Below, one piece after another: positions 17,084-25,002 of a stretch of DNA of 59,254 nt. Each line of letters starts with the position of its first letter. The stretch's first letter is position 1. The translations under genes were made by a program, and so were the position numbers. A model generated the notes under the pieces. That model was not told where the DNA came from. It ran no database searches and saw nothing but the letters and a program-made list of their open reading frames with translations. This DNA comes from an uncultured Peptoniphilus sp. (GTDB lineage Bacteria; Bacillota; Clostridia; Tissierellales; Peptoniphilaceae), in assembly GCA_902489255.1 (NCBI GenBank), contig CABTZF010000007.1, positions 1-59,254 of the forward strand, read 5' to 3'.

Positions 17084-18391
17084 TTACTTGGAAAATTTTT
17101 CAACCAACTTATCAAAATTAGCATCTTCCTGATCGCCTGTTGCCATATTTCTCAAAGAATACAAACCGTTTTTAACTTCATCTTCTCCTAATACTAAAAC
17201 ATAGGGAACTTTTGTCTGGTCTGCATATTTGAATTTTTTGCCAAGTTTAGCTTCTTCTGTATAAATAGATACTTTCACATTTGCTTTTCTAAGTTTTGCT
17301 ACAAGTTTTATGCCTTCGTGGATAAAACCGTCCATAGGCAGAATTAATAGATCTATTAAAGACTTGTCTTCACAAGAAATTATCTTTGCTTGATTTAATT
17401 GATAAAAAAGTCTTGAAAGACCAATAGAAATTCCAACTCCCGGGAGGGTTTTTTCGGTGTAATATGAAGCTAAATTATCATAACGACCTCCACTACATAC
17501 AGAACCGATATTTGGATAATCATCTAAAGTTGTTTCATATACGGTTCCTGTATAATAATCCAATCCTCTGGCTATTTTTAAGTCTATCTTATAATTTTTT
17601 TCATCTATATCATAATCTTTAATGCAAGCAATAAGTTCCTCTATTTCTTCCAACCCTTTTTTAAAAATTTCATCTTCAATCTTTAAATCTTTTAAAGCTT
17701 TTATAATATCGTCATTGCTGCCTTTTATAGCTATAAACTCAAGTATCTTTTTACCTTTTTCTGTAGAAATTCCTGACTCTTCAAGTTCTTTAAGTACATC
17801 TTTTTCGCCAATTTTATCAATTTTATCAACAGCTCTTAGGGCTTGTGTAGAATCGCTTATTCCTAGAGAAGAAAAAAATCCCTTCAAAATTCTTCTATTA
17901 TTAAGATGAATTGTAAAATCTGAAAATCCAAGGTCTTTAAATGTATGATAAATTACAACAGGAAACTCAGCATCATTTGTGATAGAAAGTTCTCCATTTC
18001 CTATAGTATCAATATCGCATTGGTAAAATTCTCTAAACCTTCCCTTTTGAGCTTTTTCTCCACGATAAACTTTTCCTATCGCATATCTTTTAAAGGGAAA
18101 AGCCAAATCTTGAAAATGTTCAACCGTATACCTTGCCAGGGGCACTGTCAAATCAAACCTCAAAGACATATCAGTATCTCCCTTGGTAAATCTATAAATT
18201 TGCTTTTCTGTTTCTCCCCCGCCCTTAGCCAAAAGAACTTCTGATTTTTCAATTACAGGAGTATCTATAGGTAAAAAACCTGCTCTTTCAAAGTTTTTTC
18301 TAATAATATCACGCATTTCATTAAATAAAATTTGTTCCTTGGGTAAAAGTTCCATAAAACCAGGAAGAGTTGAAGGTTTTACAATACTCAA
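17084..18391 (-). CDS. hisS: Histidyl-tRNA synthetase
   Basis: A 435-residue class II synthetase that charges tRNA-His. Motif 1 region RNNFERAGF-like helix (IRKNFERAGFLPIDTPVIE), motif 2 YRGEKAQKGRFREFYQCD, the histidine-specific block ARGLDYYTGTVYE and motif 3 GIGLSRL-like IGLSRLF are all present, followed by an anticodon-binding domain. The usual start would be ATG 18400, but AAGGAG directly abuts that codon. A TTG at 18391 has ideal 9-nt spacing and gives the normal N terminus SIVKPSTLPGFMEL, so TTG is preferred. No T-box was found upstream. A possible promoter is TTTAAT-17-TAGAAT. Confidence 0.94.
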   Translation of the reverse strand: MSIVKPSTLPGFMELLPKEQILFNEMRDIIRKNFERAGFLPIDTPVIEKSEVLLAKGGGETEKQIYRFTKGDTDMSLRFDLTVPLARYTVEHFQDLAFPFKRYAIGKVYRGEKAQKGRFREFYQCDIDTIGNGELSITNDAEFPVVIYHTFKDLGFSDFTIHLNNRRILKGFFSSLGISDSTQALRAVDKIDKIGEKDVLKELEESGISTEKGKKILEFIAIKGSNDDIIKALKDLKIEDEIFKKGLEEIEELIACIKDYDIDEKNYKIDLKIARGLDYYTGTVYETTLDDYPNIGSVCSGGRYDNLASYYTEKTLPGVGISIGLSRLFYQLNQAKIISCEDKSLIDLLILPMDGFIHEGIKLVAKLRKANVKVSIYTEEAKLGKKFKYADQTKVPYVLVLGEDEVKNGLYSLRNMATGDQEDANFDKLVEKFSK

Positions 18392-18521
18392 AAAAATCAT
18401 CTCCTTATAAATTTGTAACGTATTAATAATAAATTTATTCTACCATAAATTTATAAATGATTAAAGCCTTTATTAAAAGCTAAAAAATTTAATATTTTTA
18501 TCAAATAATAATAAATTTTTA

Positions 18522-18550
18522 TTGATATTCGATAAATTTAGGCTTATAAT
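18522..18550 (+). promoter_or_regulatory. Promoter of the DUF2975/HTH pair
   Basis: TTGATA (18522-18527), 17 bp, TATAAT (18545-18550), then a GAGGTGATGAT ribosome site and ATG 18569. Confidence 0.75.
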
Positions 18551-18568
18551 AATTTATGAGGTGATGAT

Positions 18569-19039
18569 ATGAAAAATTATAGACCCCTTATAATTAAAAT
18601 AGCTCTAATAATTTGTATATTAGCTATAATTTTACTTTCTTATGTATTATATGAATTTTCCTTCCAAGTAGCTGAAGAATATCCTGAACTTTCATATATG
18701 AGATTGCCCATGTTTATTTTATGTATGGGTGTTAGTTTATTTACAATAATTGCAATAATTTTTGCATTTCTTGCCCTATTAAACTATGAAAAAAATCAAA
18801 TATTTACCATAAAACTATATAAAAATTTAAAAAATATAAGTAAAAGCCTATATATTGCAATAATTTTTGAAATTCTAATTCATATTTATAGTCAAATTAA
18901 CGTTCCCTATCCAATTACAAATTTTTTTGTAAAAATGGTTATACTTTTTTACTTTATTTTATCTCAAATATTTCTTTTAATAGCTGATATAATTTACAAG
19001 GGAGAAAAAATTAAAAAGGATTGGGATTTAACAATATGA
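18569..19039 (+). CDS. DUF2975 four-helix membrane protein
   Basis: A 156-residue protein with four predicted transmembrane helices (about residues 8-28, 48-70, 93-115 and 122-145) and short loops. This matches DUF2975 (YoaS-like), a family almost always encoded next to a small Cro/CI regulator, exactly as here. The stop overlaps the regulator start (ATGA). Function is unknown; the pairing suggests a membrane partner or anti-regulator of the HTH protein. Confidence 0.8.
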   Translation: MKNYRPLIIKIALIICILAIILLSYVLYEFSFQVAEEYPELSYMRLPMFILCMGVSLFTIIAIIFAFLALLNYEKNQIFTIKLYKNLKNISKSLYIAIIFEILIHIYSQINVPYPITNFFVKMVILFYFILSQIFLLIADIIYKGEKIKKDWDLTI

Positions 19040-19239
19040 TAAAAGTGGAACTTGATTTAATGCTTGTAAAAAAGAATATGACCTTAACTGAACTTTCAGA
19101 AAAAGTAGGAATAACTATTGCCAATTTATCTATTTTAAAAACCGGAAAAGCAAAAGCCATAAGGTTTTCCACCTTATCTGAAATATGTAAAGCCCTTGAT
19201 TGTCAGGTAAGTGATATTTTAAAATATGTAGATAATTAA
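19036..19239 (+). CDS. Small XRE-family (YozG-like) transcriptional regulator
   Basis: A 67-residue protein that is essentially a single helix-turn-helix domain: MTLTELSEKVGITIANLSILKTGK contains the recognition helix, and IRFSTLSEICKALDCQVSDIL follows the family pattern. ATG 19036 overlaps the DUF2975 stop, implying translational coupling; the in-frame TTG at 19021 lies inside the upstream gene. It probably autoregulates the operon. It ends just before a bidirectional terminator shared with hsp20. Confidence 0.88.
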   Translation: MIKVELDLMLVKKNMTLTELSEKVGITIANLSILKTGKAKAIRFSTLSEICKALDCQVSDILKYVDN

Positions 19240-19271
19240 AAACCTGCAGATTTTGAACCTGCAGGTTTTTC
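19238..19271. terminator. Bidirectional terminator between the HTH gene and hsp20
   Basis: AACCTGCAG (19241-19249) pairs perfectly with CTGCAGGTT (19259-19267), flanked by A and T tracts on both sides. Confidence 0.85.
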
Positions 19272-19275
19272 GATC

Positions 19276-19710
19276 TTATTCTATTTCAATTTTTCTAGAA
19301 GTATCCACTTTCGCTTTCTTTGGAACTGTGATTTCCAAAACTCCTCCTTCAAGTTTAGCCTTTAAACCGTCTTCATCAATATCTTTAAAGAACATGGTCC
19401 TTGACATTTCTTGGGTCTTTCTTTCCTTGTGTATATAATTTTTCTTTTCTTCCTTTGTTTCTTCTGACTTCTTGGCAGAAATTGTTAATCTGCCATCATT
19501 AAGGGCAATATTTATTTCATCTTTTTTAAAGCCCGGAAGTTCCGCTTCAATTTTGTAAGAGCCTTCTTCTTCAGAAATATCTACTTTAAAAGAAGCAGAT
19601 CTAAGAGCCTTTTCATTTGAATAATTGTCATTAAAAAATGAATCAATCATATCATAAAAATCATTAAATCTTGTGTCCAATAAATTTCCGCTTACAGGTT
19701 TAATACTCAT
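19276..19710 (-). CDS. Hsp20/alpha-crystallin small heat-shock protein
   Basis: A 144-residue ATP-independent holdase. The alpha-crystallin domain runs from about residue 40 (FKVDISEEEGSYKIEAELPGFKKDEINI in part) to the C terminus, with the conserved LEGGVLEITVPK (A-x-x-x-G-V-L motif) near residue 130. ATG 19710 follows AAAGGAAG with good spacing; earlier in-frame ATGs up to 19797 would run through the leader and into the operator. It has a consensus promoter and a CIRCE operator, so HrcA control is expected. This is a heat-shock gene co-regulated with htpG. Confidence 0.95.
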   Translation of the reverse strand: MSIKPVSGNLLDTRFNDFYDMIDSFFNDNYSNEKALRSASFKVDISEEEGSYKIEAELPGFKKDEINIALNDGRLTISAKKSEETKEEKKNYIHKERKTQEMSRTMFFKDIDEDGLKAKLEGGVLEITVPKKAKVDTSRKIEIE

Positions 19711-19790
19711 ATCCATCTTCCTTTCATTCATTTTAAAGTTTTTTATTTTTTTAATAAATTTAATTTTCAATAAGAAAATAAACTTATTCA

Positions 19791-19817
19791 TTAGCACTCT
19801 CCTATCGTGTCTGCTAA
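19791..19817 (-). promoter_or_regulatory. CIRCE operator upstream of hsp20
   Basis: In gene orientation: TTAGCAGAC, 9 nt, GAGTGCTAA. The gene-proximal half is a perfect CIRCE half-site and the distal half is degenerate at its last three bases, exactly as in the htpG operator. Confidence 0.8.
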
Positions 19818-19826
19818 TGTAAGTAT

Positions 19827-19855
19827 ATTATAAAATAAAGGTCAGAGAATGTCAA
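19827..19855 (-). promoter_or_regulatory. Consensus sigma-A promoter of hsp20
   Basis: On the minus strand TTGACA (19855-19850) and TATAAT (19832-19827), both perfect, with a 17-bp spacer. The CIRCE operator begins 9 nt downstream. Confidence 0.85.
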
Positions 19856-19859
19856 TAGT

Positions 19860-20154
19860 TTTATTAAAAATTTTTGACTTTTTTTGACCTTTATTAAAAA
19901 TAAATTCTTAAGCTATAAAATTATTATAAAATAATATGCTAATCCGCACAGACAGCTGATAAAATAAAAAACCGCCTGACTAAAATAATCATAGGAGAAA
20001 ATACTCAGCTTTAAATTTAGACACATTTATAAAATCAAATTGTTTATACATTTCTTTTTTATAATTTTAAAAGAGCTAAATTATAAATTAAAGATTTCCC
20101 TATACGGTTACATTAGATGGCGGTTTGTCTGCACTCTAAAAAATATTAGGTCTA
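19860..20154. other. Gene-free region downstream of the LCP gene with a long-range hairpin
   Basis: No credible coding frame. On the minus strand, CAGACA followed by AACCGCC (about 20118-20131) can pair with GGCGGTT followed, after a bulge, by TGTCTG (about 19945-19974), enclosing roughly 140 nt and ending in a T-rich tract. This may be the LCP terminator in an extended form, or a small RNA. Evidence is limited to the complementarity. Confidence 0.35.
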
Positions 20155-21174
20155 TTAGTTCTTATTATTCTTATTATTTTCACTCATTTCTACATTTGAG
20201 CTGTTTTTTGTTTCTTCAGATCCCTGTCCTTCTTCAGGATTTTCTTGTCTAGTCAAAAATTCTTTTAATACGCCTCTTGCATATTGCTTGTCGACCTTAT
20301 AATATTCAATCTTATTTAAATTTACTCTCTCACCCTTTAATGTTTTCATTTCTATGTCTTCTTTATTTAAACCTATTCCATAATAGGCAATATAAGAGAG
20401 TTGACCGTAAGATAAATCGGTTTTAATAAATCTGTTAGCTATATTTATAAACTTAGGTAATTTTAAAATCACGCCCGGATTCTTTACCTTTTCAAATACT
20501 TTCATAATAAAATCTTGTTGAGCATGAATTCTTCCAATATCTTGATCTATATAATACTTTCTAATTCTAAGATATTTAACCGCATCTTCTCCGTTAAGAT
20601 TATGAAGGCCTTCATGAAAATTAATTTCCAAGGGAGGAATTGTAGAAGGATCGGAATAAGAATATTCAGGTGTATAAATTTCCACTCCCCCAATTGAATC
20701 AATAAGTTCTTTAACTGCATCATATTCCACCAGTAAATAATGGTCAATTTTACAATCCATAAAATCTTCAATCGAAGAAATTTGTAACTGTAATCCTCCT
20801 CTAGAGTATCCGGCATTAATCTTGTAATTATCATAACCCTTTAATTTATAATAAGTATCTCTCGGTATAGAAATTAATTGGGCTTTATTTCTCTTAGGGT
20901 CTATAGTAAGTAGCATAATAGTATCTGCTCTTTTAGAATTTTCATCAACTTCATAAGTTACTTTACTTGAATCTAATCCTATGAGTAAAATATTTACAGG
21001 ATTTTTTTCAGAATCAAATATATTTATTTTAGTAGGTTCTTTAATCTCATCTTCTTTTTTTTGAACATTGTTTGTAATTTTTTCCCCTCTGGGAACTGTA
21101 AAAAATGCAAGTACCAATCCACTTAATAAAATTAAAATTACTAAGCTTACAAATATTAAATAAAATTTCTTCAC
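20155..21174 (-). CDS. LytR-CpsA-Psr (LCP) family wall-polymer ligase
   Basis: A 339-residue protein with an N-terminal membrane anchor (residues 4-26, FYLIFVSLVILILLSGLVLA) and an extracytoplasmic LCP domain. Family motifs include NVLLIGLD-like NILLIGLDSS, RADTIMLLTIDP, ISIPRDT, KINAGYSRGG and the DxR-type LRIRK after HNLNGEDAVKYL. LCP enzymes transfer lipid-linked glycopolymers onto peptidoglycan. The C terminus is Asn/Ser/Glu-rich and disordered. The start is GTG 21174, preceded by AAGAGGTGA. Confidence 0.93.
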   Translation of the reverse strand: MKKFYLIFVSLVILILLSGLVLAFFTVPRGEKITNNVQKKEDEIKEPTKINIFDSEKNPVNILLIGLDSSKVTYEVDENSKRADTIMLLTIDPKRNKAQLISIPRDTYYKLKGYDNYKINAGYSRGGLQLQISSIEDFMDCKIDHYLLVEYDAVKELIDSIGGVEIYTPEYSYSDPSTIPPLEINFHEGLHNLNGEDAVKYLRIRKYYIDQDIGRIHAQQDFIMKVFEKVKNPGVILKLPKFINIANRFIKTDLSYGQLSYIAYYGIGLNKEDIEMKTLKGERVNLNKIEYYKVDKQYARGVLKEFLTRQENPEEGQGSEETKNSSNVEMSENNKNNKN

Positions 21175-21288
21175 AAGTTCACCTCTTAATTAGTCTATAT
21201 AAAAGGGCTTGCTTTTTCAATAGTTTTTTGTATTTTTAAGAAAATCTTATAGTTTTCAAGTTTAATAGGTGACTTTTTAATTATTGGG

Positions 21289-21294
21289 TATAAA
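21289..21294 (+). promoter_or_regulatory. -10-like box abutting the YaiI start
   Basis: TATAAA ends 6 nt before ATG 21301, so the expected transcription start falls on the A of the ATG. No Shine-Dalgarno sequence is present, suggesting a leaderless message. The -35 is weak. Confidence 0.4.
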
Positions 21295-21300
21295 ATTTAT

Positions 21301-21987
21301 ATGAAAGTTTTTTTAGATTCAGATGCAGCATCTATTAGAGATTTGGCTGCTAAAATTTGTAAACAGGAAAATATTGAAATTATTCTTGTAAAAAATTATA
21401 GCCAAAACTTTACAACAGAATACGGCAAAGTTGTTAATGTGGATATTGAAAGTGATGCAGCCGATTTATATATAGTAAATCACTTATCTAAGAAAGACCT
21501 GGTGCTTACTAATGACAAGGGCCTTTCATCTCTAGCCTTGGCAAGAAATGCTTATGTTATGGACTTTAGCGGTAACTCAATTAATAATGAAAATATTGAT
21601 TTTTACCTTACAAGCAGATACATAAATAGAGAATTGAGAAAGAACGGAATTTACACTCATTTTAAAAAAAGAAAAAAATCGGCAAATATAAATTTTGAAT
21701 ATTCTTTTAGAAAATTTTTAAGGAGGCATAAAAATATGATAACATTATTTATTTCTCATCTTTGTCCGGATTGTCCGCCAGCTCTTAAGTTTGTAAAGAA
21801 TGAAAAACTAAATGTTAGGATTATTGATATAACTTCATCAATGAAAGCTTTGAAATATTTTTTAAAGTTCAGGGATAATAATCCTTATTTTGAAGCTATA
21901 AAAAAAGATGGAAAAGTTGGAATCCCGTTATTTATGGAAGGTGAAGGAGAAAAATTTTATAGTTTGGAGGAATTTAAAAATTTATAA
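21301..21987 (+). CDS. YaiI/YqxD (DUF188) protein fused to a glutaredoxin-like domain
   Basis: A 228-residue fusion. Residues 1-145 form a complete DUF188/YaiI domain (FLDSDAASIRDLAAKIC, DIESDAADLYIV, DLVLTNDKGLSSLAL), a PIN-like fold whose biochemical role is not established. Residues 146-228 form a glutaredoxin-related domain with CPDC (HLCPDCPPALKF) and the cis-Pro segment GIPLFM. DUF188 proteins normally end near residue 145-150. A strong AAGGAGG (21720-21726) and an in-frame ATG (21736) lie exactly at the junction, so a stop codon between two adjacent genes appears to have been lost. Its stop overlaps the nitroreductase start. Confidence 0.88.
   Translation: MKVFLDSDAASIRDLAAKICKQENIEIILVKNYSQNFTTEYGKVVNVDIESDAADLYIVNHLSKKDLVLTNDKGLSSLALARNAYVMDFSGNSINNENIDFYLTSRYINRELRKNGIYTHFKKRKKSANINFEYSFRKFLRRHKNMITLFISHLCPDCPPALKFVKNEKLNVRIIDITSSMKALKYFLKFRDNNPYFEAIKKDGKVGIPLFMEGEGEKFYSLEEFKNL
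21736..21987 (+). CDS. Embedded in-frame start: free glutaredoxin-like protein
   Basis: An 83-residue product beginning MITLFISHLCPDCPPAL, in the same frame as the fusion above. AAGGAGG at 21720-21726 lies 9 nt before ATG 21736, a better ribosome site than the fusion itself has. CPDC is a dithiol redox motif. The product would match the stand-alone glutaredoxin-related family in length. Whether the cell makes both forms is inference. Confidence 0.6.
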   Translation: MITLFISHLCPDCPPALKFVKNEKLNVRIIDITSSMKALKYFLKFRDNNPYFEAIKKDGKVGIPLFMEGEGEKFYSLEEFKNL

Positions 21988-22517
21988 TGGATTTTTTAGA
22001 ATTAGCAAATAACAGACAGTCTACAAGAAAATTTGACCCTGCAAGGCCGGTGGATAAAGAACTTTTGCAAAAGTGTTTAGATGCAATGATTTTGTCTCCG
22101 TCAGCTTGCAATTCCCAACCATATTTTTATTATGTATTAAAGGGTAGAAAGGCAAAAAAAGCAGCACAATATGCAGGTAAGATTAATGCTTTTGCCAAAG
22201 ATGCTCCTGTTATCGTCGTAGTCACTGAAGAAAATTATAATTTAACGGCAAAAATAGGTTCAATGATAAAAGAGCAGGATTATAAGTCAATAGATATAGG
22301 CATTTCAGCTGCGTATTTTACACTTGAAGCCACAAGTCTTGGCCTTAGTACCTGTATAATGGGTTGGTTTGATGAAAAAGAATTACAAAAACTTTTAAAA
22401 TTTAAGGGAAAAATCAGACTCCTAATAGCTTTGGGTTATGCCAAAAATGATGAACTGAGAGAAAAAAAGAGAAAATCCAAGTCATCAATTTATAGTATTT
22501 TAGAAGATGAACAATAA
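21987..22517 (+). CDS. Nitroreductase family protein
   Basis: A 176-residue FMN-dependent NAD(P)H oxidoreductase. N-terminal NRQSTRKFDP supplies the FMN-phosphate-binding Arg/Ser residues. SPSACNSQPYFYYV and DIGISAAYFTLEATSLGLSTC are standard NTR-fold motifs, and LIALGYA occurs near the end. It has no extra ferredoxin domain. Translation overlaps the upstream fusion by one base (TAATG), suggesting a redox-related pair. The substrate is unknown. Confidence 0.93.
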   Translation: MDFLELANNRQSTRKFDPARPVDKELLQKCLDAMILSPSACNSQPYFYYVLKGRKAKKAAQYAGKINAFAKDAPVIVVVTEENYNLTAKIGSMIKEQDYKSIDIGISAAYFTLEATSLGLSTCIMGWFDEKELQKLLKFKGKIRLLIALGYAKNDELREKKRKSKSSIYSILEDEQ

Positions 22518-22559
22518 AATGCATATCTAAATTAGCAGGGAAAATACTATAAAAACATA

Positions 22560-22656
22560 AATAAACCGTCACGCATGACATGTTAATATAAAATTTTTGA
22601 TTTAGACTTTGAAATCAATAAAATTTGCCTATTATTGTCATACGTAACGGTTTATT
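22560..22656. terminator. Long nested hairpin between convergent genes
   Basis: A 21-nt arm at 22560-22580 pairs with 22636-22656, with 19 of 21 positions complementary. An inner stem TGATTT (22598-22603)/AAATCA (22612-22617), flanked by AAATTT/AAATTT, sits in the loop. It separates nitroreductase (plus) from the ABC importer (minus) and probably terminates both. Confidence 0.7.
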
Positions 22657-22692
22657 ATTTTCTTCCGACTTTTAAAAAAGTCATATATTTTC

Positions 22693-23421
22693 TTATAAAA
22701 TTCTTTTTAAAAATTCCCTTGTTCTTTCTTCTTTGGGATTATTAAATATTTCTTCAGGTCTTCCTTCTTCAGCAACTAAACCCTTATCTACAAATACAAC
22801 TTTTGTTGAAACATCTCTTGCAAAAGTCATTTGATGAGTCACAACAATCATTGTCATACCTTCCTTTGCAAGGTCTATCATCGTAGACAAAACTTCTTCT
22901 ACCATTTCCGGATCAAGTGCAGATGTGGGCTCGTCAAATAACATAACATCGGGTTCCATAGTTAAGGCTCTTGCAATGCCAACCCTTTGTTTTTGTCCCC
23001 CTGATAAATGGGACGGAAGAGCTTTTACATAGGCTTCCATTCCTACTTTAGCCAGGTTTTCTATAGCTGTTTTTTCAGCTTCTTTTTTAGATACTTTCAA
23101 AACCTTTCTCGGTGCCAAGGTACAGTTGTCTAAAACATTCAAGTTATTATAAAGATTAAAGTTCTGAAAAACCATTGCCATTTTTGCCCTTGTTTTTCTA
23201 AGTTCTAACCCTTGCGAGGAAAGCTTTTTACCTTCAAAGTAAATTTCTCCACTTGTTGCCTCTTCTAATCTGTTAATACATCTTAAAAAAGTTGATTTTC
23301 CACTACCACTTTTCCCAATAATAGAAATAACATCACCTTTATTAACATTTAATGAAATTCCCTTTAAAACTTCAATGTTTCCAAAATTTTTTTTCAGATT
23401 TTCTATTCTCAATATTTCCAT
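22693..23421 (-). CDS. Polar amino-acid ABC transporter, ATP-binding protein
   Basis: A 242-residue ATPase subunit. Walker A is GKSGSGKST, the Q-loop lies in MVFQNFNLYNNL, the signature is LSGGQKQRVGIARAL, Walker B is VMLFDEPTSALDPE, and the H-loop is VVTHQM. The match to the GlnQ/ArtP group is strong. It is the last gene of the binding protein-permease-ATPase operon, 2 nt after the permease. It powers import of the amino acid delivered by the 24155 lipoprotein. Confidence 0.96.
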   Translation of the reverse strand: MEILRIENLKKNFGNIEVLKGISLNVNKGDVISIIGKSGSGKSTFLRCINRLEEATSGEIYFEGKKLSSQGLELRKTRAKMAMVFQNFNLYNNLNVLDNCTLAPRKVLKVSKKEAEKTAIENLAKVGMEAYVKALPSHLSGGQKQRVGIARALTMEPDVMLFDEPTSALDPEMVEEVLSTMIDLAKEGMTMIVVTHQMTFARDVSTKVVFVDKGLVAEEGRPEEIFNNPKEERTREFLKRIL

Positions 23422-23423
23422 AC

Positions 23424-24146
23424 TTACACCTGTTGTTGATTTCCCATTTTTAAATCAAAGGATACCGGCCCTTCAAGCATCTTTTCACATTGTCTTAAAA
23501 TTTCTGTTACAATAGTTGTCAGCAATAAATAAATAATTAAAATGATTAAATATGTTGCAAAATAAGCATATGATTGTCCAGCTACGGTTTTCCCTGCAAA
23601 GAATAATTCTCCAACGCCTATTACATTTAATACGGAGGTATCTTTAATATTAATTACAAATTCATTACCGGTCGCCGGCAAGATATTTCTTAAAGTTTGA
23701 GGACCAATCACACTAATCATAGTTTGTACATGACTAAGACCTGATGACCTGGCAGCTTCCCATTGTCCCTTGTCAATGGAAATAATTCCTCCTCGCACAA
23801 CTTCGGTCATATATGCCCCTGTGTTAATTGAAACAATCAGATAGGCAGTCAATGCTTTATCAACATCAACACCTAAAAATAAGGGGAAACCATAAAATAA
23901 AAGTGAAGCTTGAACCATCATGGGTGTACCCCTAAAAAGAGTTACATAAAAAGAAATTATTAAGCTAATTATCTTTTGTAAAATTCCCTTAAAACCTTTT
24001 TGCTGAGGAAGGGTCCTTATAGTTCCCATAATAAGCCCAATTAACAAACCAAATATTGTAGCTACTATTGATATTTTTAAAGTTGTAACAGTTCCATTAA
24101 AAAATAAAGATTTATATTTGCTAAAAAGTTCTATAGACTTTTCCAT
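23424..24146 (-). CDS. Polar amino-acid ABC transporter, permease
   Basis: A 240-residue inner-membrane subunit with about five helices. The HisM/GlnP-type EAA loop is EAARSSGLSHVQTMISVIGPQ. It also has LFRGTPMMVQ, typical of the polar amino-acid permeases. As the sole permease it would act as a homodimer. It lies 8 nt after the binding-protein gene. Confidence 0.95.
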   Translation of the reverse strand: MEKSIELFSKYKSLFFNGTVTTLKISIVATIFGLLIGLIMGTIRTLPQQKGFKGILQKIISLIISFYVTLFRGTPMMVQASLLFYGFPLFLGVDVDKALTAYLIVSINTGAYMTEVVRGGIISIDKGQWEAARSSGLSHVQTMISVIGPQTLRNILPATGNEFVINIKDTSVLNVIGVGELFFAGKTVAGQSYAYFATYLIILIIYLLLTTIVTEILRQCEKMLEGPVSFDLKMGNQQQV

Positions 24147-24154
24147 ATTACACC

Positions 24155-24985
24155 CTAATTATTTGCCGGTTGGTTAGATATGGCCGTATCCATTATCTTC
24201 AGTCTTTCTTCTTGTGTAATTTTACCAAATACATCATTACAAGTTTTTACAAGCTCATCATTCCCAATTTTTGCAGCTGCTGCAACTTGGTTTGCATTAT
24301 CTTTTATAGTAAATCCTTTACCTTCTTCAAAATTAACTGCTACTAAATCATCTGTTGCAGCTTCAACTGACTTTGCTTCCGGCATTTCTGCAACATAACC
24401 GTCAATTACTCCTGCTTGTAGGGCTACTCTTAATTCAGGAAAAGAACTTTGAGCTTCTTCCTTTATTACACCTTCAATTTGGTCAATTGCATCATAATGT
24501 AGAGTATTTAATTGTCCTGTAATTTTAGCCCCCTTAAAATCAGCTAAAGATTTTGCATTTTCGTATATTGAACCTCTTTTTACAATAATTACATATGGGC
24601 TTTCCCAATAAGGTTCAGTAAATTGTACTTCTTTTTTCCTGTCAGGTGTAGGACTCATGCCTGCCATTATTAAATCAATCTTACCTGCTTGAACAGCCGG
24701 AGGAAGTCCTTCCCAGTCTGTTTTTACAACTACAAGTTCTTTACCTAAAGCATCTGCTACTTTTTGAGCCATTACAACATCATAGCCTCCGGCATATTCT
24801 TCAGAACCTTCAATTTTTACACCGCCGTTAGAATCATCAAGTTGAGTCCAATTGTAAGGTGCATAACCACATTCCATTCCAACTTTTAAAACATCTTTAG
24901 TTGTTTGGTCGCCAGCCTTTTTTCCGCAAGCTGCCAAGGTTAAAATTAGTGTTAGTGTTGCTAATACTGTTATAAATTTTCTCAT
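24155..24985 (-). CDS. Amino-acid ABC transporter substrate-binding lipoprotein
   Basis: A 276-residue SBP_bac_3 protein. Residues 1-20 are a lipoprotein signal with lipobox LTLAACGK, so Cys20 is lipidated. The two-lobe domain follows (LKVGMECGYAPYNW, GGYDVVMAQKVADALGKEL, DLIMAGMSPTPDRKKEVQFTEPYW). ATG 24985 is preceded by AGGAGGAAAAATT; a 25-residue upstream extension would run into the T-box terminator. The T-box implies the ligand is the amino acid whose uncharged tRNA is sensed. Confidence 0.94.
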   Translation of the reverse strand: MRKFITVLATLTLILTLAACGKKAGDQTTKDVLKVGMECGYAPYNWTQLDDSNGGVKIEGSEEYAGGYDVVMAQKVADALGKELVVVKTDWEGLPPAVQAGKIDLIMAGMSPTPDRKKEVQFTEPYWESPYVIIVKRGSIYENAKSLADFKGAKITGQLNTLHYDAIDQIEGVIKEEAQSSFPELRVALQAGVIDGYVAEMPEAKSVEAATDDLVAVNFEEGKGFTIKDNANQVAAAAKIGNDELVKTCNDVFGKITQEERLKIMDTAISNQPANN

Positions 24986-25002
24986 AATTTTTCCTCCTAA
25001 AA

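Noticed and set aside
18401..18568. T-box or other aminoacyl-tRNA leader for hisS
   Set aside because: No T-box core or terminator; only A/T-rich sequence with a possible promoter.
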